Shown: one piece after another, positions 1-9,799 of the stretch
How the letters are laid out: each line of letters opens with the position of its first letter
How positions within the stretch are numbered: the first letter of the stretch is position 1
Assembly (NCBI RefSeq): GCF_000160035.2
Contig: NZ_KI535368.1
Location: 310,001-374,000, forward strand
DNA: 64,000 nt
Direction of reading: 5' to 3'
Source of the DNA: Catonella morbi ATCC 51271
GTDB lineage: Bacteria > Bacillota > Clostridia > Lachnospirales > Lachnospiraceae
Program-made: the position numbers and the translations under genes
Notes under the pieces: model-generated
Told to the model about the DNA's origin: nothing
The model's input: the letters and a program-made list of their open reading frames with translations, nothing else
Databases searched by the model: none

Positions 1-171
1 TGAACTGCCCCCGGCACCAAAGGTTACACTTATATAATCGGGCTTAAGTTCACAAAGAACAGCCAGAGTTTCATCTATATTTTTTAACTCACTATCCTTT
101 TTGGGCGGAAATATCTCAAAGGATAGAACCTTTTTATCTTTCTTTTCTTTGTAAACTTGGGAAACTTTCAT
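1..171 (-). CDS. metF: 5,10-methylenetetrahydrofolate reductase, N-terminal part (cut by window edge)
   Basis: Only the first 57 codons are in the window. The reading begins MKVSQVYKEKK and contains SFEIFPPKK and VTFGAGGS, the two early signatures of the MetF family (a flavin enzyme that reduces methylene-THF to methyl-THF, the methyl donor for methionine synthesis). The start lies 3 bases after the metE stop on the same strand, so metE and metF are almost certainly one transcript, and the pairing of donor enzyme with methyltransferase supports both calls. The rest of the protein is outside the window, so completeness cannot be judged. Confidence 0.9.
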   Translation of the reverse strand, partial: MKVSQVYKEKKDKKVLSFEIFPPKKDSELKNIDETLAVLCELKPDYISVTFGAGGSS

Positions 172-174
172 AAA

Positions 175-2445
175 TTATGCCTCATTCCTAATTATTTTTG
201 CCGCAGCCACCATATTTTTCAGGCTTTCTTCTGTCTCAGGAATGCCTCTGGTCTTTAATCCACAGTCAGGATTTACCCAAAGTTTATCTCTGTCAATTTT
301 AGAAAGCATAGTATGAAGGGTGGCAACAATTTCATCAACTGAAGGTACCCTAGGTGAGTGAATATCGTATACACCCGGACCAACCTCTGTTTCAAAATTA
401 TGTTCTTTTAATGCTGTAAGTATCTGTAAGTCGGAGCGGGAAGCCTCAAAGGTAATAACATCCGCATCCATATTGTCAATAGCAGGGATAATATCAGTAA
501 ACTCGCTATAACACATATGTGTGTGAATCTGAGTTTCAGGTCTTACTCCGCTATGTGTAAGGCGGAAAGCAGGGATAGCAAAGTCAAGGTATTCCTTCTG
601 CCAGTCGGATTTTCTGAGAGGAAGTTTCTCTCTGAGAGCTGCCTCGTCAATCTGAATGATTTTAATTCCGTTCTTCTCTAAATCAAGAACCTCATCTCTT
701 ATTGCAAGAGCTATCTGAGAAATGGACTCCTTGATTGATATATCCTCTCTTGGGAATGACCAGTTAAGTATAGTAACAGGGCCGGTAAGCATTCCTTTCA
801 TGATTCTTTTTGTAAGTGACTGGGCATAAGCAGACCATTCTACTGTAATAGCCTTCTTTCTGTAAACATCACCCCAGATAACAGGAGGTTTAACGCATCT
901 GGTACCGTAAGACTGTACCCAGGCTTTCTCGGTGAAGAGGAAGCCACCAAGAGCCTCACCAAAGTACTCAACCATGTCATTACGCTCATATTCACCATGG
1001 ACAAGAACATCGATATCAATGTCTTCCTGGAATTTTACACAGTCGGCAATCTGCTTTTTGTTAAACTCTTTATATTCTGCCTCTGTTATATCGCCCTTTC
1101 TGAAAGCTGAGCGGTTTGCCTTTACCTCTCTGGTCTGCGGGAAGGAACCGATAGTAGTAGTCGGGAACTCAGGAAGACCAAATTCCTTTTTCTGTAATTC
1201 CTGACGTTTCCTGCGCTCAGGGCTTCTTGTATAGTCACTTTCAGTAACAAGTGAAAGCCTTTTATGTACATCTTCGCTATAGCAGTCTCTTTCTCCGGCA
1301 AACAGCTTTACATTAGCCTGATATGAAGCCTCATTCTTATAATTTGCATTTTCAGCAAGTGCCTTAAGTTCAGCTAGCTCGCAAAGCTTCTCTTCAGCAA
1401 ATGCAAAGTATGAAAGATGATTTGCTGATAACTTGGTCTCGTGCTTTGTTGTATATGGAACATGTAAAAGTGAGCAGGAGGTAGATAAAACGCAGTTTAT
1501 TCCCTTTTTCTGTAATCTTGTTAAGGTCTGTAAAGTCTTATCGTAGTTGTTTCTCCAGATATTCTTTCCGTTTACAAGGCCTGCAAATAAAAGTTTGTCC
1601 TCCGGGAAACCATGCTTTTCAACAAGAGAGAAGGTTTCCTTTCCCTCTATGAAATCAAGACCGATTCCGTCAAAAGGAAGTTTAATTAAATCTTCGTAAA
1701 TGTCTCTTACATCACCGAAATATGTCTGAACTAAAACCTTAGAACTATTCTTGGATGAGAGAAAAGCAGAATAAATCTTATTAAATAATGCGATATCTTC
1801 GCTATCTGTATCTCTTACAAGAGCCGGCTCATCAAACTGAATCCAGCTTATGCCGGTTTCTTCAGCTTTCTTAACATAACTCTGATATGCACTGATAAGA
1901 GCATCTACAAAATCATTTGAAGATTTCTCACCGGTAAAGCGGCATAGTTTAAGCAAGGTGTAGGCACCGATTACAATAGGCTTAGTCTCTATACCAAGTG
2001 ACTTTGCCTCGTTATACTGCTCAAACGGCTTGTTGCCTGATAACTTGATTTCTGTATCATCTTCAACCTCAGGCACTATGTAATGATAGTTTGTGTTAAA
2101 CCATTTTTTCATTGCAAGAGCCTTTACATCGCCGGAAGCCCCCTGATAACCGCGAGCCATTGCAAGATAGGTATCAAGCTCCGAGAGATTAAGTTCCTTA
2201 TAACGCTTAGGAACAATTCCGAATAATACTGCTGTATCAAGCAGAATGTCATAAAATGAAAAATCATTACTTGAAATGAAGTCTATACCTGCTTCTTTCT
2301 GGGTATTCCAGTGGATTTTTCTAAGTTCCTTTCCTGTCTGTAGGAGTTCATCTGCTGTGATTTCTTTCTTAAAATATTTTTCAGAAGCGAATTTTAATTC
2401 GCGTAAAGTACCAATTCTAGGGAATCCGATTACCGATGTTTTCAT
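175..2445 (-). CDS. metE: Cobalamin-independent methionine synthase
   Basis: A 756-residue protein, the normal length for MetE, which transfers the methyl group of methyl-tetrahydrofolate(-polyglutamate) to homocysteine without B12. It begins [12 protein letters not shown], as expected for the N-terminal barrel. The C-terminal catalytic barrel carries the zinc ligands in family context: HMCYSEF (His and Cys), ITFEASRSD (Glu) and [10 protein letters not shown] (Cys). The start at 2445 was chosen because GGAGG lies 5 bases upstream; an in-frame TTG at 2457 overlaps that ribosome site and is unlikely. It is first in a metE-metF transcript. No riboswitch was recognised upstream. Confidence 0.97.
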   Translation of the reverse strand: MKTSVIGFPRIGTLRELKFASEKYFKKEITADELLQTGKELRKIHWNTQKEAGIDFISSNDFSFYDILLDTAVLFGIVPKRYKELNLSELDTYLAMARGYQGASGDVKALAMKKWFNTNYHYIVPEVEDDTEIKLSGNKPFEQYNEAKSLGIETKPIVIGAYTLLKLCRFTGEKSSNDFVDALISAYQSYVKKAEETGISWIQFDEPALVRDTDSEDIALFNKIYSAFLSSKNSSKVLVQTYFGDVRDIYEDLIKLPFDGIGLDFIEGKETFSLVEKHGFPEDKLLFAGLVNGKNIWRNNYDKTLQTLTRLQKKGINCVLSTSCSLLHVPYTTKHETKLSANHLSYFAFAEEKLCELAELKALAENANYKNEASYQANVKLFAGERDCYSEDVHKRLSLVTESDYTRSPERRKRQELQKKEFGLPEFPTTTIGSFPQTREVKANRSAFRKGDITEAEYKEFNKKQIADCVKFQEDIDIDVLVHGEYERNDMVEYFGEALGGFLFTEKAWVQSYGTRCVKPPVIWGDVYRKKAITVEWSAYAQSLTKRIMKGMLTGPVTILNWSFPREDISIKESISQIALAIRDEVLDLEKNGIKIIQIDEAALREKLPLRKSDWQKEYLDFAIPAFRLTHSGVRPETQIHTHMCYSEFTDIIPAIDNMDADVITFEASRSDLQILTALKEHNFETEVGPGVYDIHSPRVPSVDEIVATLHTMLSKIDRDKLWVNPDCGLKTRGIPETEESLKNMVAAAKIIRNEA

Positions 2446-3096
2446 AGTTTCCTCCAACTCATATTTATTCTTTATCTGTAAACTAGGTTTATTATACGTG
2501 GTAAGCCTTACTTTGTATAATACATATTAATATAGGATTGTTATAAGATAAAACTATATCAAATTCGAAAGATAAGGGAGAAACTTTTACAGTAAGTTGA
2601 GAAGATTAACCGAGGGAGCAACCCAAAATTATTAATTATATAAAACAATAAAAAGGCTAAATATCTATTTGTTTTATTCATTGAATGTACGGCTTTTATC
2701 TTATGTGCATTGCTATCATATCAAAAATCTGTAAAGAATTTTGATATAATTGATTTGCAGACAAAAACATATGAGATAATGCTTGAATGCGGGGAATGAG
2801 CGTTACTTGAATTATACTTGCCATACAACCAGCTTTCAGATAGAATATAGATGTAGTTTAAGCTGTAAAGCTAAACATAAAAAATTCTAAAAAGAATAAT
2901 TGGTTGACAAACAGTGGGCTCTCGTGACAACGGGCTCTATGGAGAATTATAACAGTTGTAACATAAGCCGGGGAACTCTTGGAAATATCCGGAGTATAGA
3001 CGGGAAAAGATGGAAATAAAGCAGAGCAACAGGGTTTACGCCTGTTAAAAATTTTAACAAATAGGAAGTAAGTCGGGTAGGATAGGGGGATTAACT
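2446..3096. other. Intergenic region between metE and the ABC transporter
   Basis: About 650 bases without a supportable gene between divergent units. On the metE side a minus-strand TATAAT lies at 2491-2496, and a small near-palindrome (GTAAGCCTTAC, 2501-2511) sits in the -10/-35 spacer, a plausible operator position. I looked for SAM-riboswitch and T-box features in the metE leader and did not recognise either. On the transporter side there is a TTGACA near 2904 but no convincing -10 partner. The remainder is AT-rich with scattered stops and may be gene debris. Confidence 0.4.
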
Positions 3097-4944
3097 ATGC
3101 TTTGGCTTGAGATAAAGAAAAATACAATTACTTACGCATTCGTATTGGCAGTAGGACTAATGGTGGCTTTTACATTACAGTTGCTTACTCCTCGTACAGA
3201 TTATTATTACGACAAGCCTCTAAGCTCCGGAGAATATACATATTTTAAATTGAAGGAAGATATAAAATACGGTAGTATAATTGTTTACGGCGGAGAAGAA
3301 GGAAACGGAATACCTGTTGAGTTAGAGCTTAATGATGAAATCAGGGACAGGATAAGAAATATAATAACAAAGATAAATCCGGATTACAAAGCGAATGAGA
3401 AAATGCCGGATGTCAATATAGCTCTAAACGATGAAGAAATCATAAAACTGGTACGGGAATTTGAGAAAACCATAGGGTACAGAACAAACTACCATTATGG
3501 TGATAAATCAAGACTCTATGTCGCATATAAGAATAGAAGATTTGGAATAAACAGAACTCATGAAGACGGCCGCAATACTATAGAAGAAGAAAGAGCGGAT
3601 TTTGAATCTTCATTAAATGAAGGCCTGTCAGAGGGCTACGCAAGATATTTAATGAACTACTTGGGTATTCTGGCAGTACTTTTGTCTGCTATTATATCAG
3701 CCACTGTTTTTATCAAAGACAGGAAAAGTCGTATCAGTGAATTCTTATATACTTCAAATAGAAAAAGCAAAGAGATTGTAATAACAAGGCTTGTATCCGT
3801 TATTTTGCCAATGCTTGTTGTAACCTTAGGGATTACAAAAATTGGTATGCTGCCTTTTTATGATTCGGCAAGAGAGTACGGGCACAGCTTGTCTGACATT
3901 ACATTTATTAAATATTGGCTGATATGGATAGTCCCGTCAATAATAATTGCAGTCACACTTTCTGTTTTTCTGGATATTTTATTTAATAATATATTTGTGG
4001 TTGTCGGTGTACAGTTCATATTGTGGCTGTTATCTGTATCTGCATTTATTGGAAACTATGAGCCATGGAGAATCGTAATAAGATTTAACTCCTTTGGGAT
4101 GAGCAAATATTATGACAGCATAAAAAATGCCATATATGTAAATCGTCTGTTCATGGTAATTTTGTCAATTTTGATTTCAACAGCTTCGGTATATTTGTAT
4201 GATAGAGCAAGGAAGGGTAAAAGAATCAGGATAAATGCGTTTAATAACCTGTGGAAGCGACTGATTCTTGGAATAAGCTTAAGAAAACAACAAAGTATAA
4301 ACTTCAGAAGCAGAAGTTTTTTATCTTACCAGCTCGATTTTGCCTGTAATATAAATGTTTTGATGAGCATATTGTTTTTAACACTGATACTTGTCGGAAC
4401 CTGCGTAGGCAGAAGCTTGACAGAATCTGATATAAAAACTGCGGGGGAGAGTATAGTTATATATTTTTCAATGTTTATGCTTATTCCACTCTGCAACATA
4501 GAAAAGAAAAACAGTATGTCAGAATTTACATGTGTAAGTAATACAGCATATACTAAAATATTTTTTACGAGGCTTTTATCCGGAGTCATAATGACTGTGG
4601 TGCTGATAACATTTTCACTATACTTTATGTCAACACTTAATAACGTAGCTTTAGGCTTGTGGGTATTATCAATCTGCGTAAGTTCACTGTATCTTGGGTT
4701 GCTTGGGGTAATATTCTCTGAAGTAACAGGTACGGATAAAACAGGCTATATATCTTATCTGGGATATTATTTTTTTTGTGTGAAAGAGAAGGAAAATTTC
4801 AAATTATTTAATGTATGCTGTTATACCAATAGGCTTAAATACTCGGTAATATCTCTGATAGCAGGTATTGTTATAATGTCGGTAATACTATTTTTCATAA
4901 TAAAGAGGAAGGGATTGGGTAGGAAATTATGGAATTGCAGGTAG
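3097..4944 (+). CDS. ABC transporter permease-like membrane protein
   Basis: A 615-residue protein with a membrane segment near residues 10-30, a large extracellular stretch of about 150 residues, then a cluster of hydrophobic segments (around residues 185-210, 230-250, 270-340, 350-365 and a second group from about 425 to the C-terminus). The layout suits an ABC-2 type exporter permease with two membrane halves. GGGGG lies just before the ATG. Its 3' end overlaps the next gene, an ABC ATPase, by 16 bases, so the two should form one exporter. The substrate cannot be read; such pairs often export peptides or antibiotics. No close family was recognised from the permease sequence itself. Confidence 0.7.
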   Translation: MLWLEIKKNTITYAFVLAVGLMVAFTLQLLTPRTDYYYDKPLSSGEYTYFKLKEDIKYGSIIVYGGEEGNGIPVELELNDEIRDRIRNIITKINPDYKANEKMPDVNIALNDEEIIKLVREFEKTIGYRTNYHYGDKSRLYVAYKNRRFGINRTHEDGRNTIEEERADFESSLNEGLSEGYARYLMNYLGILAVLLSAIISATVFIKDRKSRISEFLYTSNRKSKEIVITRLVSVILPMLVVTLGITKIGMLPFYDSAREYGHSLSDITFIKYWLIWIVPSIIIAVTLSVFLDILFNNIFVVVGVQFILWLLSVSAFIGNYEPWRIVIRFNSFGMSKYYDSIKNAIYVNRLFMVILSILISTASVYLYDRARKGKRIRINAFNNLWKRLILGISLRKQQSINFRSRSFLSYQLDFACNINVLMSILFLTLILVGTCVGRSLTESDIKTAGESIVIYFSMFMLIPLCNIEKKNSMSEFTCVSNTAYTKIFFTRLLSGVIMTVVLITFSLYFMSTLNNVALGLWVLSICVSSLYLGLLGVIFSEVTGTDKTGYISYLGYYFFCVKEKENFKLFNVCCYTNRLKYSVISLIAGIVIMSVILFFIIKRKGLGRKLWNCR

Positions 4945-5780
4945 AAAGACTGTGCAAATCTTATGTATATAGCAGGGCACTTAAAGAAGTAAGCTTTCAT
5001 ATAAAAGAGGGAATGTACGGACTGCTTGGAAAAAACGGAGCCGGGAAAACTACACTTATGAAGATATTGGCAGGTATTCTTGAAAAGGGTTCGGGCGAAA
5101 TTTATTTCGATGGCAGTGAAGTAAAAGATATTAATGAAATCAGACACAGAATAGGGTACATACCTCAGAAATTTTCATTTTATCCAAATATGACCGTATT
5201 TGAGATTATGGATTATTTTTCGGTATTAAATAAAGTAAAAAAAGATAAAAAAGGCAAAATAGAAAAATTACTTGACTTAGTTCATCTCGTGGGGCAAGAG
5301 CATACTAAAACTAAAAATCTTTCCGGAGAAATGAAGCAAAGACTTGGGATAGCGGTTTCTCTTATAGGAGATCCCGACCTGCTTCTGGTGGACGAGCCGA
5401 CAATGGAACTTGATCCGATGGAAAGAACAAATTTAGGTAATGTGCTGGCTTCTTTAGCAAAAAACAGGACTATTCTGCTCTCATCACATATAGTTTCAGA
5501 CTTTGAAACTACCTGTAAAAGGCTGATTGTTCTCGATGAAGGAGAAGCTGTGTTTGCAGGAAGCAAGGATGAACTTATGGAAAGATGCAGGAGAAATGTA
5601 TGGGAAATAAGAGTAGCGGAACATGAGTTAATAAAATACGAAAATGAATATCTTATTTCGAAAAAAGAACTGTTTGAAGAAGGCTTCCTTCTAAGAATAG
5701 TTTCGGTGGAAAAGCCTATGGGAATGGCTTATGAAGTATCCCCGACTCTTAATGATGCTTATATGTATCTGGTCAGGTGA
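4929..5780 (+). CDS. ABC transporter ATP-binding protein
   Basis: A 283-residue ATPase with an intact nucleotide site: Walker A GKNGAGKTT near residue 35, signature LSGEMKQR near 135, Walker B DLLLVDEPT near 155, and an H-loop SSHIV near 190. After the ~220-residue ABC domain comes a short C-terminal extension without a recognised domain. It is translationally coupled to the permease gene (16-base overlap), with which it should form an exporter driven by ATP hydrolysis at the inner face of the membrane. The signature reads LSGEM rather than the usual LSGGQ/LSGGM, a mild variation seen in this superfamily. Confidence 0.9.
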   Translation: MELQVERLCKSYVYSRALKEVSFHIKEGMYGLLGKNGAGKTTLMKILAGILEKGSGEIYFDGSEVKDINEIRHRIGYIPQKFSFYPNMTVFEIMDYFSVLNKVKKDKKGKIEKLLDLVHLVGQEHTKTKNLSGEMKQRLGIAVSLIGDPDLLLVDEPTMELDPMERTNLGNVLASLAKNRTILLSSHIVSDFETTCKRLIVLDEGEAVFAGSKDELMERCRRNVWEIRVAEHELIKYENEYLISKKELFEEGFLLRIVSVEKPMGMAYEVSPTLNDAYMYLVR

Positions 5781-5860
5781 CTGAAATCAGACAAAATGAC
5801 TGTGAATTCCCTATGACACAGGATAAAATGTAAGCAGGATATAAAACAGGAGAAGAAAAC

Positions 5861-6118
5861 ATTAAGCTCATCAATAAGATATGTTGCTTTTTCGCGGAGA
5901 ATGTTATTCTTCTTTAGTCGGAGTACATAACCGGCGCCGTTTTCTTCACACTGTTTATAAAGTTCAGATCTGGCAAATCTGCTGTTACCTTGAAGCAAAA
6001 GTTTAACGGACGGATAATCTTCCAAATATTCATCCAAGATTGGCTGCAGGAAATTCCCACACCTGTACAGAATATTGGATTCCATCATGAAGCTGTATTT
6101 TGATAAGTTCTCTTGCAA
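5861..6118 (-). pseudogene. Remnant of an IS1380-type (DDE group 1) transposase
   Basis: About 86 residues match the central catalytic region of group-1 DDE transposases: an FMMESNILYR block, LQPILDEYLEDYP, a GNSRFARSELYKQCEENG block and a YVLRLKKNN block. In the family the middle motif is normally GDSGFA; here the catalytic Asp is Asn. Homology stops at about 5861 and no family sequence was seen in frame on either side. No terminal inverted repeats were seen. It lies between the ABC ATPase gene and nagA and is best read as a dead insertion-sequence fragment. Confidence 0.75.
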
Positions 6119-6167
6119 GTCGGAAAGAATTATAATAATTTTGACACTTGTATAATGACATTTAAAA

Positions 6168-7265
6168 TTACAGTATTTTAACTATATTTAATTCTTTATC
6201 AAGAAGTAATAAATCTGCGTAGGCACCGGGTTTGATTATACCGGCTTTGTCACCGAGACCTATGCTCTTTGCAGGGTTGGTTGAAGCCATTTTAACCGCC
6301 GATTTAAGCGGAATTCCTATCTCAACCACGTTCTTAAAGCAGGTGAAAAGGTCTGTGCAGGAGCCTGCAATTATACCGTTCTCAAGGGTTGCTTTGTTGC
6401 CTGTTTTATTTACCTTCTGTCCGCCGAGAGAGTAAGTTCCGTCCTCCATTCCGGTAGCTTCCATAGAATCACTTATAAGAATGATTCTATCCTCACCAAA
6501 CAGGCGGAAGGTACTTCTTATCATACAAGGATGGATATGTACCTTATCGCAGATAAGTTCAGCCATAACTCCTGTATTTTCAAAGGCTGCACCGACTATG
6601 CCGGGATCTCTGTGGTTAAAGGCAGGCATAGCGTTGAAAAGATGGGTTACATGGTTTGCGCCATTCTTAAAAGCCTCGTCAGCCTGTTCAAAGTTAGCTT
6701 CAGAATGTCCGACAGAAATGGACACATCATTTGCAAGTTCTTTAATAAAGAGGTTAGCACCCTCTGTTTCGGGAGCAAGTGTCACGAGACGGATATTGCC
6801 GCCGCTTACCTTGTTTAGCCTTCTAAATACTTCTACATCTGAATTCATTATATATTCAGGGTTCTGAGCACCCTTTTTGGAAGGAGAGATGAAAGGACCT
6901 TCCATATTGATACCAAGTACCCTTGCATGCTTTTTCTCGGGCTTGTAATCATTGATTGTAGCAAATATTCCTGTAAGCATTTCTTCTGAAAGAGTCATAG
7001 AGGTTGGACAAAAGGCTGTCACACCCTGACTTTTTTCAAACTCAGCTATCTTATAAAGCCCGTCAAGGTCTGCATCACAGAAGTCATGCCCTACTGCTCC
7101 ATGCGTATGCACATCTATAAGCCCGGGAATTACATAAAGTCCTTCTGCATCAATAACTTCGTTGTCAGCAGGTGCTTTATCTGTGATAAGTTCACCATCT
7201 ATATAAATCTCTCTTTTTTCAAAGTCGCCATTCTCATTATATACTAATCCGTTTTTAATTATCAT
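6168..7265 (-). CDS. nagA: N-acetylglucosamine-6-phosphate deacetylase
   Basis: A 365-residue amidohydrolase that removes acetate from GlcNAc-6-phosphate to give glucosamine-6-phosphate. The metal-site motif DVHTHGAVGHDF, then GHSEAN and HLFNAMP, and the catalytic-Asp region ISDSMEATG are all present, so the enzyme looks intact. The start MIIKNGLVYN at 7265 follows GGAGG at good spacing; upstream in-frame codons run into nagB and lack a ribosome site. It lies 31 bases after nagB on the same strand, giving a nagB-nagA operon that turns recycled or imported GlcNAc-6-phosphate into fructose-6-phosphate. Confidence 0.96.
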   Translation of the reverse strand: MIIKNGLVYNENGDFEKREIYIDGELITDKAPADNEVIDAEGLYVIPGLIDVHTHGAVGHDFCDADLDGLYKIAEFEKSQGVTAFCPTSMTLSEEMLTGIFATINDYKPEKKHARVLGINMEGPFISPSKKGAQNPEYIMNSDVEVFRRLNKVSGGNIRLVTLAPETEGANLFIKELANDVSISVGHSEANFEQADEAFKNGANHVTHLFNAMPAFNHRDPGIVGAAFENTGVMAELICDKVHIHPCMIRSTFRLFGEDRIILISDSMEATGMEDGTYSLGGQKVNKTGNKATLENGIIAGSCTDLFTCFKNVVEIGIPLKSAVKMASTNPAKSIGLGDKAGIIKPGAYADLLLLDKELNIVKIL

Positions 7266-7296
7266 GATAACCTCCGTATTTCCTTGCAGGCTAAGC

Positions 7297-8031
7297 TTAT
7301 TTCTTTGCGATAAGAGCATAAGCAGCCTCATCAGCAACTATAGTTACATTATTGTGGAACTGAAGTGCGGAAGCCGGAACCTCAGGAGTTACAGGTCCGT
7401 AAAGCGCCTTGCAAAGTGCATCTGCTTTTTTCTCGCCTGAAGCTATAAGTAAAATCTGCTTAGCAGAGAAGATACTTCCTACACCCATAGAATAAGCAAA
7501 CTTAGGAACTTCATCTATGGAATTAAACAGTCTTGAGTTGGCATTAATGGTGCTCTCTGTAAGGCTTACCTTGTGAGTACCCTTTGCAAAAGAAGTATCA
7601 GGCTCATTGAAACCGATATGTCCGTTTTCGCCAAGTCCGAGAAGCTGTAAATCAATAGGACCACGGGTTTTTATAACCTCATCATATCTTGCACATTCCT
7701 TAGCCTCATCAGCCTCCATACCGTTTGGAAGAAATACATTTTCCATCTTTATATTTACATGATTAAAAAGATTATCCCTCATAAAATAAGCATAACTCTG
7801 ATTGTGCTCTGCAGAAAGCCCCACATATTCGTCAAGGTTAATGGAAGTAATCCCGGAAAAATCTAAATCACCCTTCTTATAGCCCTCTACAAGCAGCTTA
7901 TATGCCCCAATAGGTGATGAACCTGTAGCAAGACCAAGCACAGAATCAGGTTTCATTACAACCTGTGCAGCTATAATATTTGCAGCCTTTTTGCTCATTT
8001 CCTCATAGTTTTTAGTAACAATTATCCTCAT
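7297..8031 (-). CDS. nagB: Glucosamine-6-phosphate deaminase
   Basis: A 244-residue protein of normal NagB length that converts glucosamine-6-phosphate to fructose-6-phosphate and ammonia in the cytoplasm. Family motifs seen are GLATGSSP near residue 35, NLDEYVGL near 65 and LGLGENGHIGFNEPD near 130. AGGAGGG precedes the ATG. It is the first gene of the nagB-nagA unit. No operator could be identified in the ~200 bases upstream, which also hold a copy of a dispersed palindromic repeat. Confidence 0.97.
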   Translation of the reverse strand: MRIIVTKNYEEMSKKAANIIAAQVVMKPDSVLGLATGSSPIGAYKLLVEGYKKGDLDFSGITSINLDEYVGLSAEHNQSYAYFMRDNLFNHVNIKMENVFLPNGMEADEAKECARYDEVIKTRGPIDLQLLGLGENGHIGFNEPDTSFAKGTHKVSLTESTINANSRLFNSIDEVPKFAYSMGVGSIFSAKQILLIASGEKKADALCKALYGPVTPEVPASALQFHNNVTIVADEAAYALIAKK

Positions 8032-8074
8032 AAAACCCTCCTAAATAATAATAAGTGTTATATAATTAATTTAC

Positions 8075-8139
8075 CCCAATTATCCTACTATACTATGCAG
8101 AATAAAAGGTCTGTGACCTATGGTGTGGATAATTTGGGA
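8075..8139. repeat. Dispersed palindromic repeat, copy 1
   Basis: About 65 bases upstream of nagB begin with CCCAATTATCC and end with GGATAATTTGGG, which are inverted copies. The interior TACTATGCAG...TAAAAGGTCTGTGA is shared with a second copy at 9721-9782 (roughly 80% identical by eye). Both copies lie in short gaps next to cell-wall/amino-sugar genes on the same strand. Possibilities are a small MITE, a REP-like element or a processing/terminator hairpin. Confidence 0.6.
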
Positions 8140-8235
8140 TTTATTAACCTATCAGCATATTGGATATAAATTGCTGATAAAACATACAAAATAAGTATAC
8201 CCCTTTGTTAAAGTAAAAGCAATCTCAATTAGAGC

Positions 8236-9699
8236 CTACTTACAATTTAAGATAGAATTGATTATTTCTTCAGTCTGCATTCCTCTTGAACCCTTAACTA
8301 CAATGGCATCCCCTTTTTTAAGTAAAGATTTAAGGTAATCAGACGCTTCTACATTTGTAGAAAAATGTCTGGTAACGGGATTGGTTTCAAGGTCTTCTGA
8401 TTTTACACCAAGTATGATTTGCTCACTGTCTTTGCCTACTGTTATAAGGCAATCTATTTTATTTTCTGTATTTTCTTTATTGTAAAACTTGATATATTCT
8501 CCAACCTTATAATGCTCGGTTTCAGCGTATTCACCGAGTTCAAGTACATCTGCAAAGACTACAAACCTTCTGTTAATAGGTTCTGTGCCTCCACGCATTT
8601 CACCGATAATCTGTACCGAGGCCTTCATGGAATCGGGGCTTGCATTGTAGGTATCATCTATTATGGTAAGCCCGTTAGACTTGATGATGTTGCCACGTCC
8701 CGGAAGAGGCTCGTATTCAGCAAGGCCTTTCTTTGAAACAGCAGGTGAGATACCAAGCTTAAGGGCTACAGCTATGGCAGCAAGGGCATTTCTTACATTG
8801 TGAAGCCCGAGAGTTTTAAGGTGAATCTGTTCCGATACAGCTTCTCCGTTTTCAGACTTATAGTTTGCCACAAAATCAGTACCGCTGTCAGAGATTGTTA
8901 TAGAAGAAGCATAAAAATCAGCCTTTTCATTTATTCCAAAGGTGACTATGTGTTTTACGTTCTTAGGTCTGAATTCGCTGTTTTCTGCGGCGACTTTCAT
9001 AAGCAGCTCATCATCTGCATTTATAAAAAGCACGCTGTCCGCAGTAAAACAGTCAGTTATATGCAGTTTTTCTTTGAGAATATTTTCTTTGGAACCAAGG
9101 TTTCCTATATGGGCGGAGCCAACATTGGTAAAGATTGCATGGTTTGGTCTGCCTGCCTCCACTAGTTTTTCCATTTCGTGAAATTCACTTATGCCCATTT
9201 CTATAATAGCTGCTTCATTGCAAGGTTCAAGTCCAAATAATGTCAAAGGAAGCCCTATGGTTGAGTTGGCATTTCCTTTGGTTTTGTGGATATTTATTGA
9301 GGAGAGGGCAGCGGCAACCATCTCCTTTGTAGTAGTTTTACCTACACTTCCGGTAATACCTATAAAGGGGATGTTAAATTTCTCACGATACCAGAGTCCG
9401 GTATCAAGCAGAGCTGCTTCTGTATCTTCAACTTCAATGGCGGCAGTTTCGCCTATGCCGGAAGGCAGTTCATGCCCTTTTTTTATAAAGAAGGCCTTTG
9501 CACCGTTCTCAACAACCTGAGGGATAAAGTTATGGGCATCCACCCTTTCGCCTATAATAGGCACAAAAAGTGCATTCTTAAAGGGAAGACTTCCGATTTC
9601 TCTTGAATTGGTAAAAAAGCCGTTTATTACGGTATCGGCACTTCCGTTTAGCAGCCTGCCATTTGTAGCATTTAATATGTCTTGTACTGTAACTTGCAT
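8236..9699 (-). CDS. murF: UDP-N-acetylmuramoyl-tripeptide--D-alanyl-D-alanine ligase
   Basis: A 487-residue Mur ligase that adds D-Ala-D-Ala to the UDP-MurNAc-tripeptide, the last cytoplasmic step of the peptidoglycan precursor. The ATP loop GITGSVGKTTTKEM lies near residue 115, followed by the central-domain GNANSTIGLPL and IIEMGISEFHEM and the C-terminal ligase motif DDTYNASPDSM near 345. These are diagnostic of MurF rather than MurC, D or E. AGGAG lies 5 bases before the start. It follows dapF on the same strand after a ~100-base gap holding repeat copy 2; DapF supplies the meso-diaminopimelate used one step earlier. Confidence 0.96.
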   Translation of the reverse strand: MQVTVQDILNATNGRLLNGSADTVINGFFTNSREIGSLPFKNALFVPIIGERVDAHNFIPQVVENGAKAFFIKKGHELPSGIGETAAIEVEDTEAALLDTGLWYREKFNIPFIGITGSVGKTTTKEMVAAALSSINIHKTKGNANSTIGLPLTLFGLEPCNEAAIIEMGISEFHEMEKLVEAGRPNHAIFTNVGSAHIGNLGSKENILKEKLHITDCFTADSVLFINADDELLMKVAAENSEFRPKNVKHIVTFGINEKADFYASSITISDSGTDFVANYKSENGEAVSEQIHLKTLGLHNVRNALAAIAVALKLGISPAVSKKGLAEYEPLPGRGNIIKSNGLTIIDDTYNASPDSMKASVQIIGEMRGGTEPINRRFVVFADVLELGEYAETEHYKVGEYIKFYNKENTENKIDCLITVGKDSEQIILGVKSEDLETNPVTRHFSTNVEASDYLKSLLKKGDAIVVKGSRGMQTEEIINSILNCK

Positions 9700-9720
9700 A
9701 AATACTCCTTATTGTATATC

Positions 9721-9782
9721 TCAATTTATCCTGCTGTACTATGCAGGTTAAAAGGTCTGTGAACTGGCGTGAATAATTGGGA
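9721..9782. repeat. Dispersed palindromic repeat, copy 2
   Basis: This is the second copy of the element at 8075-8139, located between dapF and murF. It reads CAATTTATCCTGCTGTACTA, then ATGCAGGTTAAAAGGTCTGT, and ends with AATAATTGGGA. Its ends are again roughly inverted copies. The differences from copy 1 are scattered substitutions plus one small indel, as expected for independent old copies rather than a recent duplication. Confidence 0.6.
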
Positions 9783-9799
9783 TTGATATATATTTCATT

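Noticed and set aside
2460-2700. SAM riboswitch or T-box upstream of metE
   Set aside because: The metE leader shows neither the SAM-I core pattern nor a T-box sequence with specifier loop and antiterminator.
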